Source: Euonymus europaeus
Lineage: Eukaryota; Streptophyta; Magnoliopsida; Celastrales; Celastraceae
Length of the DNA stretch: 64,000 bases
Direction: 5' to 3'
NCBI GenBank assembly: GCA_963580455.1
Contig: OY756971.1
Span: 18,809,001 to 18,873,000, forward strand
This document shows, in pieces, positions 25,301 through 37,079 of this stretch (positions are counted from its first letter, which is position 1; each line of letters starts with the position of its first letter). Both the position numbers and the translations under genes were made by a program. The notes beneath the pieces were generated by a model. It was not told the DNA's origin and did no database searches. It worked only from the letters and a program-made list of their open reading frames with translations.

Positions 25301-26581
25301 CCTCCTCTCCCTCCCTCCTTCCCAAACATAGGCTTTGCGTCCACCCATTCAGATCATTAAATTTGAAAGAATGAAAAGACATCCAAGCCATTATGAAAGA
25401 AAATTTAAAAATTAGAACAATTGAGAGGTGGTTGCTATCTAACTCTTTTATCCGAGGTGAATTTAACAAACAAAAAAAATCCAAAACTAAACTTGTAAAT
25501 CTCAAAAAGTATTTAAATAGCTACTATTTTAAATTTATATTTATCTTAGATGTACGACATCCTGTTGGGTTTTGATGATGGATCTTATTATTGGGCCTAA
25601 TTAAAGTCCACGTCATGAGAATTTTCACAAGTTGTTTTGGGCTATTAGGCCTCAAGTACAATATCCTTAGGATGTTCTTGGAAGACTGAAAATGACTGGA
25701 ATCTCGCATCACTCTTCTTCCATTCCTTTGAATCGATCAAACTCATAGAGCTCCCGTTCTTCTAGCGGAGACTTTTAATATGTTCAACTTTTACTTATAG
25801 GATCTCTCGTTTGTACTCTGATATCTTTCTAAGAAGCACAAAAGCATACCTTATTTTTTGGACTATATTTTTATGGGCATAATAGTAATTTAATATTTTA
25901 AAAGCTTTCATAAGTGGTGATTTAATATTTTCCCAAATACTGAACTAGACTGTTTTGAAAACCACAACTAAAACCTTTCAAAACCATTGTTCTCATAATC
26001 AATTAGAACCGTTTCTTTAAAAACAACATCACAAAACTGCTGCTCTTATATATATTTATCAAGCAAAGCTTTAGATTTCTCATCAGTTCTGCAAGCTCGA
26101 GGGGCCCATTTGGAACATTTACATCCTCTGCTACAGCTAGTCTCCCTGATTTCCTGATCACGAGTCTCAGTCGCATTTGGTTCGATTCAGTGGTCAAAAG
26201 TCTTGAGGAACACATTTAGCCTCATTTGGTAAACAGAATATATTCGAGGTGCGAACATTCAGGAGCATCTGGAATCGAAAACGGTATGCATGCAAATTTA
26301 GTTCAAAATATGATTCTCCTACTCATTGATACTCACTCAACAACCTTCCATCTCCCTATGGATAATGCTCATCGTGCACTAAAACCTAATTGAGGTACCT
26401 TAACCATATTATTAACAAATAAATAATTTCACTTGAAATCTGCTACTTTCCTTATGTATTATATATATATATATATATATAATCTAGTCTAGTGTAATAA
26501 TAACAAAATAACAAGAGGTCGGAATGAGGTGGAGGCTGCAATTTATTTTAGCTAGAATTGACTACAATTCTTCCAAAATTA
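22385..26581. other. Intergenic repeat-rich stretch, no supported gene
   Basis: 22490-22710 resembles a MITE end (TTTGGTTTGGAAGGAAAATG), and 25230-25345 resembles the opposite end of a similar GGAAGGAGGG-type element. A (CT)n microsatellite lies at 23085-23105. From about 23450 to 24840 there are many TTACATTGT/ATTACAGTGT words on one strand. Open frames starting at 22950 (MVPQKPIYMGEN) and 24062 (MVKGSSSRYKHIAK) may be relics of coding sequence but match no family I can name. A long AT microsatellite is at 26460-26482. Confidence 0.35.
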
Positions 26582-26606
26582 TACTCCATCCGTCCTTATT
26601 TGATAG

Positions 26607-26788
26607 CAAAAATGATAAAGATCTCAGTGATCTTTATCTTAAAATTATCCCAACAATATATGACATTCATTTATTATGTGTGATTTTCAATGGGCCTGTG
26701 CTATGATGTCATCACACCAAATAAATAAGTGTCACACACTGCTGAGTTGTTTTTGGGATGAAAATCATTGAGATCCATAGCATTACTG
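26607..26788. mobile_element. 182-bp Mutator-type MITE with 9-bp duplication
   Basis: ATTTGATAG flanks both sides (26598-26606 and 26789-26797). The ends CAAAAATGATAAAGATCTCA and (reverse complement of right) CAGTAATGCTATGGATCTCA are imperfect inverted repeats. The 9-bp duplication points to Mutator-like transposition. Confidence 0.7.
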
Positions 26789-26912
26789 ATTTGATAGACT
26801 GCATTTCTCTTTTGGTTTATCTCAAATTTTAGTCCATTTCTTTATTGAGAATAATTAAAAAAATCACTAGTTTATTAATCTACTATCATTTATTGTGCAT
26901 TTTTATTAACAA

Positions 26913-27921
26913 CAAAAATGTTATAGAACCCAACTTTATCCAAGTCTACATGCACTTCATGTAGGTGGGTCATGTTCGATTTTTTTCAAAAATCAGTTAA
27001 GCACATTTTTTATTTATTTTTTCATAAACGAAATTTTAAAACGTTTTATCTCTAAAAATATATGTTAGGTTTCGGAAAAAATTACATATTCGAACTCAGA
27101 GCATAAAAATATTTCTAATAAGACCCATTGTCAATAGTTTTTATTGCGTTTTTTCAATTATATTGTTTTTAAAAACAATGTAATTCATATATATGATGTG
27201 TAAATTTTCTATTCAAGCTGAAATTTTATTACATTATGATAGTAGAATATATATTTATTATTTTTGCATTTTTATTAAAGTTATGTTGGGTACTCGAACC
27301 CATTAAGGTTTAGTAGTTAGGATCCTAGGGTTTAGCACTTGGACCATTTCGGATTTTAGTAGCGAATCCAAGTCTTTTAGGTTACAACATGAAAATCTGA
27401 TACACGAGTCCGTTAGGATTTAGCGAATTCGTTCCTCTTGAGGTTTATAACACTTCTTGTTTATGTTATAGTATGAAAATCCGATACACGAGCCCGTTAG
27501 AGTTTAGCGAATTAGTTTCCCTAATGATTTAACACTTATTGTTTAGATTACAGTATGAAAATCGACATATGAGCCCATATCAGTACTTATAAATAAATAC
27601 TGGAACCTACGTAATCCACATATTAGTACAAAAAATAATGTAATTAAAAATGACTGAATAAAACCTATCGATGATGGATCTTGTTAGATATATTTTTATT
27701 TGTTGATTCTGAATATGTAATTTTTCTCGAAATCTAATATGTATTTTAAAAGATAAAGTGTTTTAAAATTTCGTTTAAGGAAAAAAAATGTGCAGTGAGT
27801 TTTCAAACAAGATATTTTATTTTTTAAAATTTTAATTTTCCATGTCATATGCTTACAAAGCATGCCATATAGACTTGAGTTAATGTTGGGCTATAAAAAC
27901 TTGAGCTATTTAGTACCACCC
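26913..27921. mobile_element. About 1.0-kb long-TIR non-autonomous Mutator-like element
   Basis: TATTAACAA flanks the insertion (26904-26912 and 27922-27930). The two halves are long imperfect inverted repeats of roughly 300 bp. For example, TTAAAACGTTTTATCTCTAA and AAAAATTACATATTCGAACT in the left half reappear in reverse complement in the right half. The centre carries phrases such as GATCCTAGGGTTTAGCACTT and CGAGCCCGTTAG that recur at 46.98-47.1 kb and 61.2 kb. There is no coding capacity. The outermost bases of the two ends do not align well, so the exact termini are inferred from the duplication. Confidence 0.65.
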
Positions 27922-28069
27922 TATTAACAAATGACATTAAATTCTTGCAATAATAAGGTGTAAGTGAAGTAGTTGAAGGATATATCAGAAAAATTAAATT
28001 TATTATTTTAATGATATTAATTTGTTTAATTTAAAAAGCAAATGAGTCATCAAATAAGAATAGAGAGTA

Positions 28070-28560
28070 TTATTTAATATATTTAAGATTCAGGATAATT
28101 ATTTAATTAAAACAATTTGATTATCTTATTAATAATAAAAAAATACTAGGCATGCGTTTGGTTGAACGTGAGTCAGCTTGTATGTTCCGTTTATAAGCTA
28201 AATAGTTTATTCGCACAATTTCATCGATCAACAATCACATACCAAAAAAAATTTCCTCAATTTCTCTATTACCACTGTTCTCTCATACATTTGCTCTTTT
28301 GTTTCTCAATATATATTTTAGATTTTGAAAAAAATTACATATTCAAACTCAACGCATAAAACTCTTTCAAACAAGATTCATATTCGATAGCTATTATTTC
28401 GTTATTAAATTATATTATATATAACTAATAATAAATTAATAATTTATATATTATTAAAATTTAGACTATATCAACCAGCACATAAATTATACGCACTTAA
28501 ACACACTTTCAACTAGACGCATGCATGTGAGGAGTGACAAGCTGGAAGAAAGTTTATGTC
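28070..28560. repeat. Relic of the same long-TIR repeat family
   Basis: 28300-28400 (TATATTTTAGATTTTGAAAA, ATTACATATTCAAACTCAAC, AACAAGATTCATATTCGATAG) is homologous to an arm of the 26913-27921 element. The surroundings are AT-rich without other signals. Confidence 0.5.
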
Positions 28561-28576
28561 CTCCACAACAAATAGA

Positions 28577-28595
28577 CACGTGAAGAACACGTGGC
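28577..28595 (+). promoter_or_regulatory. Paired G-box / ABRE-like elements
   Basis: CACGTG at 28577-28582 and CACGTGGC at 28588-28595, about 210 bp upstream of the 5'-nucleotidase start codon. G-boxes bind bZIP and bHLH factors, and CACGTGGC is the core of abscisic acid response elements. Regulation of this gene by such signals is inference. Confidence 0.5.
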
Positions 28596-28799
28596 AAACA
28601 GAGTATCTTCGTCTAATTTAACAGACACCATCATTATTTAATTGATTCCCACCACAAAGTCCCCAACGTTTCACGCTCCCTTTTCTCTCCCGATCCCGAA
28701 ACAGAAAAACCGAAAAAGGTGAGGTTCCCGAAGATGGATAATCTAATTCCGGATAGGAATAATGCCTTTTCCGCCAAACAACAACGTCTCCGTCGTTAG

Positions 28800-31700
28800 A
28801 TGTCTCCAACCTCATCGTCTAGTTGTTGCTGCTGTATTAATCGCACATGCGCAGTATTCGATTCAGATTCTCCTGTTGTATCCTCCACCACCGCAACTAC
28901 CATTCCCTCCACTGCGTCTATTGTCCCGAGATGCCTATTTAACTCCATAATGCGAATTCCCAAGAAGCCCGTTCCCTTTTGCCTTTCCCTCTCCTCTCCC
29001 CAACTTTACCGCCCTTTGTCGTCCTGGTTTCCCATTCTTTCGCGGTTTCACGCCAAACGGAAAGGGTTTCACACCGGAGGTTAGTCGTTCGTGAATTCCT
29101 GCTGTTGATTGAATTTGTATGGACTGTGTCGCAGATGTGATGATTGAATTTTATTGTAAGTTGAACGTTCTTGTGGTTCATGGAGCTGTTTGTTGGAGTT
29201 TTGAATTGTAGTTGGAATGTTTTGAAATCTTTGTGCTGGCTTTAGATGAGTAAGGTTGTTTTGGGAGGCTGCTATTGTTTGAGCTAGTTGAAGTGTTGAT
29301 GTGTGTTGGAGCATATATGTCTTGGGCGTCTCTTAGACTGGGAACATAGTTTGGTGCACTGTCACTCTCTTGGCAAAAATGGCGGTTGTTTTGATTAAGT
29401 GAATTGAAATTTTAGTTTTTTTTTTGTTTTTGTTGGAGCTGTTATTCGATTGAGCAAGTTCAAATTGAGGTGTTTATTGGCCCTATTGTTTGATTGGGGA
29501 AATTGATTTTTTTAGGTGTTTCTTGGATCGTATCTTGGACAATACTTAGACTGGGAACATAACGCGCTGTACTGTCACTTTGTGCAATTTTAACTCTCCC
29601 TGCGGGTAAGATGTCAAGGATTTGTTTTTTGGTAATGGATTCATTTCCTTTTCTTCCCATTCTGTTTTTTGTAAATTGTAACCAGAAGAAGATAGTAGAT
29701 GTTTTGGCACTTTTGACAAATGTGTGGGAGTAGCAGTGATAAAAATAAAACTATGTTATCCTGGTAATTTAGCCTTTGGTGGCTTTGGACCATGTAGAGC
29801 TGGCTCTACTTTTGGTTTTTTTTTATCTAATATATACTAATTCTTTTTGGAATTTTTCATTTAAAGGCGATCTGTGCAACCAAACTAGTCCAGTGAATTG
29901 CTTGTATTGGGAGAAATTTCTTCTGTGGATGCTATTGTGCAATGAAATTTTTCATTTTGACTTTTTGCGAACTCTTGAATGAAAGATTTATATTTTCCTT
30001 GTTATAATTTGTTAACTTTGAGTGGAAGATTTATATTGCATATTTGAGTTGATATGATTTTTTGGCGAATTTGAATTTAATTCCCACTTTTTCAAAACAA
30101 TCAGGAGCCAAATTCTTGCATGCCAGTTACCTGAAGGACGAGAGTCACAGGACCATTATGGCTGACGAAACATCATATTTTCAGAAAACAAGCTGTAATG
30201 ATGGCGGCGAACAACCATGTATATGGTCTTCTCCTGAAGGAGGACGTCAAATTGGTATTGGGAAACAGATCTTCTGTAACAGATCCTTAAATATGAAGAG
30301 CATCATTGCTGTTGGCTTTGATATGGATTACACCTTGGCTCAATATAAACCAGAAACATTTGAGAAACTAGCATATGAAGGCACAGTGAGAAAACTGGTC
30401 TATGATCTTGGATACCCTAGAGAGGTCTGTAATCTATTCACTTATTCATGATTTGATGCAGGCAGTAATATCTATGAAGTTAAAATGGAGACGATTCATT
30501 CTTTTTGGTTATATTATTGGTTAAAACCTAATAAACTTGTGCGCTCCCATTTACTGTCATCATATTAACATCTCTACTTATGGATTGCTTTACTTGTATT
30601 TCAAAATTCTGAGAAATGTACAATCTTTTATGCAGTTGCTTGATTGGTCCTTTGACTCAAAGTACATGGTCAGAGGTTTGGTTCTTGATAAAAAGAGGGG
30701 CAATATATTGAAGGTTAATCCTCTTCAGATTTAATGGCTTTGTTTTCTTGAGCTGTTTACTATGGCTACATTCTCATGAATAGAACGATAATACCTACTT
30801 TAGTACAGTCGTACAGATGTTAACTTTAAAATATCCTTTCTTGAATCTTGTGGGTGATGCTTGAGATGATAATTGTGTTTTATCCAGATGGATCGGCATA
30901 AGTATGTGAAGGTAGCCTATCATGGATTCAAAGAGATGTCTAAAGAGGATAAAGTTGACACCTATGGAAATACTCTGTTACGAGAATCTTTTGATGAGCC
31001 AGATTACACTCTCATTGATACCCTTTTCTCACTAGCTTTAGCCTACTTGTTTGCGCAACTTGTTGACTTCAAGGACAATAATCCTGAAAAAGTTCCAGAA
31101 GGTGTCGAGTAAGACTTCTGTTCGTTTCTCAATGTTGTTTTTATGATTATTGTTATATCTATTTTCTCTTATTGTTATAGCTATGTTTCCTGATGTCTAT
31201 AAATTAGAAATATTTTGAAAGTTTACTTATGTTGAAAATGGCGTGTTTCAGTTTACTATGTGAATTCTAATGGTATTTCAGACACAGATGCCTGTCTATC
31301 TGAAGTTCTGAATGTCTGTTGAACATGCATAGTGTTGTTTAAGAACATTTTTTTTTATTAAAAAAACCTGTATATAAGGGTAATGACCTTGTAGCCTAGG
31401 ATAAATTCTTAAACGGTGTTTGGAGGGTGAGACGGAGGATGTGGTCCTACTTGAATGTGAATTCAGGCGATGCTTTAGGCTAAAAATGTGTTTTGTATTC
31501 TAAACTGTGTGTGCATAAAGGGGTTTCCTTCCCTCCTGAAAACAATGTTCTGTCTGATAATTGTAATGTGGGATATGGAATGTCATGTTTCCTAACACAT
31601 GTCTCTACCTTTGTCTTGTTAGGTTGCGTGATAAATGGACCTGAGCAATGCTAAACATCATTTTTATGAGATTAAAAATTATTACGATTGGTATCTGTCC

Positions 31701-34700
31701 TCATTAATGATTTTTAATAATGTAGTTCAAAATCTTATTTATGTTCAAAGAAATAGCCAATATAAAAGTTACCATGTGTTGGTGCCTTGTTTACGTATTG
31801 TTAACTATCTATAAATCTACGCACCTGTCAAATTTGTTTTATCTTGTTAGTTTCTTATTATTATTGTTTCAGTTATACTTGCATGTACAATGATGTTCGA
31901 GCTGCAGTTGATTTGTGCCATCGGGATGGGACTTTGAAGCAAATGGTTGCAAAAGATCCTAAAAGGTCAGGTTGAAAATTAATATTGATTTCAAAAGGCC
32001 ATGTGAATCAATAACCAAGTTTGCGATTCTTCCACTCAAATAAATACATGGCCAATTTTACTTTATATGTTCTTCCATATTCTTGTGTTGCTAATTGACT
32101 GATTCACGGATAGACGATGCTTTCTATATTTAATAAAGTAAAAAAGGTAAACTATACCTGAGCTCAAGGATGGGTGGGGCTTGGGGACATGCTAGATGTA
32201 TGTAGACTTTAACACCACATGATATGTGGTGAAGCTTGGCTGTTTTTGAGAATTGAAACTATTACCTCTAGGTTGCACCCATGCAACTCTACCACTGAGC
32301 CACATGTTCTCCTATTTCTACGTCAATAAAATAGTGAATATTTTGCTTGGAAAAAAGAAAAGAGAGATTAATCTTTTAGATGCTCTTAGCTAAATTGATT
32401 AGTGGATGTGGATTGTTTTTGGGAAGTAAATAACATTCTAATATACTTTTTGTTTTTCTTTGATAGATCTCTAGTATGTTTCATTTTCTTTTTCTGCTGT
32501 CAACGTTTAGGTACATTAATGAGGATACTGCTATTGTGCCTATGCTCAAAATGCTCCGAGATTCTGGTCGTTCAACATTCTTGGTGACAAATAGGTATTC
32601 TAAATAAAACAAAATATTCCTGTTAATAATTTCCTTTTACTTCTTATTATATGTCTTTGTTCATTGTCGCTGTGAATTTTTAGAAATGAAATAAAAAAGA
32701 ATTTAAATCTGATACAATTTCAGCTGATTGATACTTTTCTTTGGAAAGTGCATGCTGACGAAACTCAATTCATCAAATGAATGAAAGGATGCTTTCTGCA
32801 AAGAATGAAACACGACCAAATTTTTATTTGCTTCTTAATAGAAGCTTGTATTATGTGGACCCCATGCATAACCCTAGGGTTCCCTTCACTTGTATTTATA
32901 GATGGATTTACTCTTTGATTTGGTTCGCATTTCACTTATTATGGTGCCCAAAGAGGGGGAAATTTATTATTGACTATTTGAAGAAACATTTAATCAATTT
33001 TTGATGCAGTTTATGGGACTACACGAATGTTGTAATGAATTTCCTTTGTGGATCCTCTGTGCTGGAAGGCCGCAACCCTTGCAGTTTTCATTGGCTACAG
33101 TACTTTGATGTTGTTATTACTGGCAGGTGATGTTATTTCCTAAAGCTTCAGAAGCTGCTAATATTCAATTAGAGTTTGAAACACGTATATGTGGAGATAA
33201 ATGTTTATATGAGCTCTGAATTTTTCGTGTACTTATTTGCCTATCATTCACATGCTTGCAGTACTATGATAATGTGTTGAAATTGTGTCTCATCTCTCTT
33301 TCGATGCAGTGCAAACTGCAAAAGGTTTGCTATTGTGTTTAGGAACATATAGTTTGGTTAGACGTAGCAAAATATATTGAGGAAGCATTGCTCCAAAAAA
33401 AATAAATTTTAAGCAGCGCCATTTATGTGTATGCTTGCGTGGTACTGGTACTTTGGCTATTCTCATGAAAGACCAAAAGACCTCTTTGTATAACTCTTTT
33501 TTTTTACCAATTTTGTCAACCTGTTATGGGTGCCCAAGGGAAAAAAAATTTCCTAACCTTACAATACTGAATTCCTTTTTTGTGATGATAATAATTTGAG
33601 ATATTGTACGTAGATTGTACAAGAACACATCAGGATAGACGTTGAATAGTGAAGGTGTTTTTATTTGGTATCTGAATGTCCCACCATCACCATTATTGAT
33701 GTCATTTTTTTTATTCATTTTGACTTTTTGAGCTTATAGTTGGCATATTAAGGATGTTCTCATAAATAAGGGTATGATGGGAAAACATCTCACATGCCTA
33801 AAGAATGATTGAGTGATCTGATATGTTTCATGCTTATAACTGCGCTGATTAACAACTAAAAAATAAGTCCAAATTTTGCTTAACATTTCAACTTGAATTT
33901 AATGATATCATGCTATAATTCCTGACTCCTCTTATTGTTGCAATGTGGCATTTAATGGTAATACTAACAGCACAGGTGACATTCTTTGTTCTTTTCTGCT
34001 CACTTGACAAAATAACTATACATGCAGTGCAAAACCGGGCTTCTTCCATGAAGACAACCATGCCAGTCTTTTTGAGGTTGTACCTGAGTCTGGAATGCTA
34101 CTTAATACTGACAATGGCACACCTGTGGTTCAGGTTAATACAAAATCCTATGTATTCTGATGCATGTCTGATTTCCCTGCATGATATTATATTGCTGAAT
34201 CCCTCCCTCTCTCTCTCTCTCTCTCTCCCCCCTTTAAGGTGGGAAATGTTGCACCAACACTTTCATTTAAGGGATTGCTAAAGGGTTGCAAAGTTTTTCA
34301 GGTACTTTTGAGCAACATCTTGTATAGAACGTGTTACTGTACGCATCCATTATTATGGTCACTGAAATGTATTCTTTGCACTTGTGATTCTTAGGGAGGC
34401 AATGTTCGTCATCTGCACAAACTACTATCAATTGACTCAAGCTCGAAGGTGATTATTTGTTTGGGGGTTACTCTCCGAAGTAGTTGGTGATGGAAATGCA
34501 GTTTATCATTTGTGTTTCTTGTTCATCCATTATGGCATAATACACATGATGTTTAGAGTTTTGGTATCTCAGCTTAGGATCTTCTGTTAGTGTTCCATGC
34601 ATTTGACCCTGTGATGATTTGATTCCTACTTGCAATTTACTTATATGCAATTACATAGGTGGCCAAAAAAATGTGACATGTTTTCTCTTCTTTCTTGTTT

Positions 34701-37079
34701 TGAGTTTTTCTTTGGGTAGGGAATAAAATCTTTGTAGCCTTGGAATTAAATGAAATTCATGCCAGTATTCTTGGTTATGTGATAATCACTCTAGGTCTGA
34801 TTCTTTAATCTTGTATCTAGTAGGTTCTTTATGTTGGGGATCATATCTATGGAGATATTTTGCGCAGCAAGAAGGTTCTTGGTACGACATTTGTATATTC
34901 TTTTTTTCATTTTCTTTGCTCTCTGTTTGCTGTTGTCTTAGTTTTTGTCTTATATGCTGGCATTCTTTTAACTTACTGTGTTATCGTATTTGGCTAACAT
35001 GAGACTATCTCGGTGTCTGGATGGCTACCGTGTTTGTACACATAATATTCGCAAAGGCTGATGTAGTAGCATGTGACTTTTCTTTTACCTTAGTTATAGT
35101 GTTTGGGTATAATGAGCTAGTCTTGTGACCGACTTGGCATTTTTGTTGACTAATTGGTGCCATTGATAATGTAGACAGGTTACTCTAGGACATATTCCAA
35201 TATTTCAGCATGTGCTTTAGCACGTCATTCCTAACATATTATGGAGCAGATTGTGTACCTTTCTGAAATGCCTCTGCCCTCTGTACTTCATGATGCTTCA
35301 TGTATTTCGTGAGCTAACACCACTTATGGAAACATCTGCTATGGTTGTCACTCTTGTAAATTGCTGCATCATGATAATTACGATCTTGGAAACTTTTCTA
35401 TGAGTTGTATCTGTTCTAACACTGGAGAATCTTCCATTCAAAGATTATTAATATGAGCTCAAAAAAAAATTGTATCTTTTTCTTTTGCCATCGCGTGACT
35501 GTGGTCTGTTCTTCTGTGACCTCGTGAGCAGGTTGGAGGACAATGCTTGTTGTTCCTGAGCTTGAGAGAGAGGTAGAACTGCTTTGGGAATTAAGGGAGA
35601 CACGTAAGGTAGTCTTCAACTTTCATTAAGATAGTTTATTTAGAAATGACTGGCTGCTCTAACAATCGTATAGATGTTCTGGTCTCAAGTGAACGTTAGT
35701 TTTTAAAATTTTATAACTCGATAAGAAAGACTTACGTAGTACGTTTGGATATTGAAGCACTGACAATAAGCAAATGTCCGTTTTTATTGGTTGGATAATT
35801 TATTGATGGCCTTTGATAGTTTTGTCTAGTCTATTATCTATTGTAGCAGGTATCATTCTTGCAAGTGTTTTCTATATCCTGAATTTTATTTTTTGACTTA
35901 GGGCCTTAATGGCGAACATCATTGAGATTGAATATCATATTTTGTTTTGGATATTATAATTTATGCTTGTATTGTTTATCCAGGATGATTCATTTATGTT
36001 TTGTTTTACCTGCACTTACAAGCTAGTATTTGCAGCAACTTCGGTTATTAAGGAATGAGCGTGATCTAATTGAAGATCAAATACATCATTTGAAATGGTC
36101 TCTCAAGTAAGTCAATAAATGACACGTTTTGTTCTTATAGTTTTTACTTTTTTCTTTTGGGCTTTGTTATTTTTTTCCAAAAAATCATCTGCTGTTTCTT
36201 CTTCTCTTTGAATGCTTAGTGTGGTCAGAAAAATTTGGGCAGCACTATTTTCTTCAAGATAATTTCCAAAAGCTTGATTCTTCTTGAACAAACTGAGCCT
36301 TAGTATACTTTATTTATATCCATCTTTTGAGGGTGACTTGCCTTTTTCAGGTTTGAAGATCTTAATGGGGATGAAAAACAAAAAATTTCTTTGGAACTTG
36401 TTGAATTCGAGGTCAGAATTGCCATTAATTTTTAGTGATAATGCTTGAGTATTCCTCTAGATTATGTCAGCAACTCAGAATACTCACCCTTTGATCTTCC
36501 ATTCTTTAATCGACAGTCTAAGAGGGATAAAGTGCGGATTACTCATCAGCAGGCTCAAAGGAACTGTCACCAAAAGGTAAGACTCTTCTCTGTCCTTTAT
36601 TGTATGTAGGTTTATGATTTAGTCCAGTGATATGTTAACTAAATGTAATCGCATTTGCGGAGGGTAATGATATTTATTCACTGACAATTACAGTTTCACA
36701 AGGTCTGGGGACAACTCATGAAGACTGGATATCAGAATTCTCGATTTGCACATCAGGTAATACTTCTCAAAATACCTCTTCCCAACCAAACCCCCCCACC
36801 CCCTCCCCCCTTTTTCCTTTCTGTGATTGTGATTGGAACCTTGCAATTGATCTGAATTTTGCTGGCTCCATGCTTTGGACATTTTGTCGTACATTTTTGT
36901 CCAATGTGTTGCTAATTCCTACCCGTTTTAACTTCAGTATTTATTGTACAATGCAGGTGGAGAGATTTGCCTGTCTTTATACTGGTCAGGTATCTAATTT
37001 GAGCTTGTATTCCCCTGACAAGTACTATAGACCAAGCGAAGATTTCATGCCGCATGAATTTGATATCCTTCCTATGTGA
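28800..37079 (+). CDS. HAD-superfamily IG 5'-nucleotidase domain protein, 642 aa, 17 exons
   Basis: Exons: 28800-29079, 30105-30424, 30636-30713, 30888-31108, 31873-31965, 32511-32594, 33010-33126, 34028-34133, 34239-34301, 34395-34448, 34824-34881, 35532-35608, 36036-36106, 36351-36411, 36517-36576, 36694-36756 and 36957-37079. All have GT-AG junctions and consistent phase; total 1929 nt. Residues 1 to about 95 are Ser/Pro/Arg rich, a probable organelle-targeting or variable leader. HAD motif I is FDMDYT (nucleophile D166, acid/base D168), motif II VTNS (S359), and the Mg-binding motif IV GDHIYGD (residues 477-483). This is the cytosolic 5'-nucleotidase II-like (IG) fold, which hydrolyses nucleoside monophosphates; length and order fit plant orthologues such as At5g48960. 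The start is the first ATG in frame; ATG 28950 (Met51) is an alternative. Substrate and location are inferred. Confidence 0.93.
29080..30104 (+). other. First intron of the 5'-nucleotidase gene
   Basis: Starts GTTAGTCG after ...ACCGGAG and ends AATCAG before GAGCC (phase 1). It contains a diverged internal duplication: CTTAGACTGGGAACATA at 29332-29348 and 29545-29561, with similar flanks, offset 213 bp. No other gene seen. Confidence 0.6.
32150..32312 (-). mobile_element. tRNA-derived SINE in an intron
   Basis: On the minus strand an A-box-like TGGCTCAGTGGTAGAG (32302-32287) is followed about 30 nt later by a B-box-like GTTTCAATTCTC (32259-32248), then an unrelated body. This is the layout of tRNA-derived plant SINEs. 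It lies in the intron between exons 5 and 6 of the 5'-nucleotidase gene, antisense to it. Exact ends and flanking duplication were not found. Confidence 0.6.
34205..34228 (+). repeat. (CT)n microsatellite in a polypyrimidine tract
   Basis: A CT repeat followed by CCCCCC lies just before the acceptor of exon 9 (34239) of the 5'-nucleotidase gene, so it doubles as its polypyrimidine tract. Confidence 0.7.

Larger units (their letters stand above)
26582..28069. mobile_element. Stowaway-like MITE split by two insertions
   Basis: Begins TACTCCATCCGTCCTTATTTG and ends (reverse complement) TACTCTCTATTCTTATTTG. Its three pieces (26582-26606, 26789-26912 and 27922-28069) align in order with the intact copy at 18141-18440. 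The two intervening segments are separate insertions with 9-bp duplications. Confidence 0.8.

Noticed and set aside
26003..26215. 70-codon minus-strand frame resembling an enzyme C-terminus
   Set aside because: The resemblance was vague, no flanking exons were found, and the surrounding bases look MITE-like.
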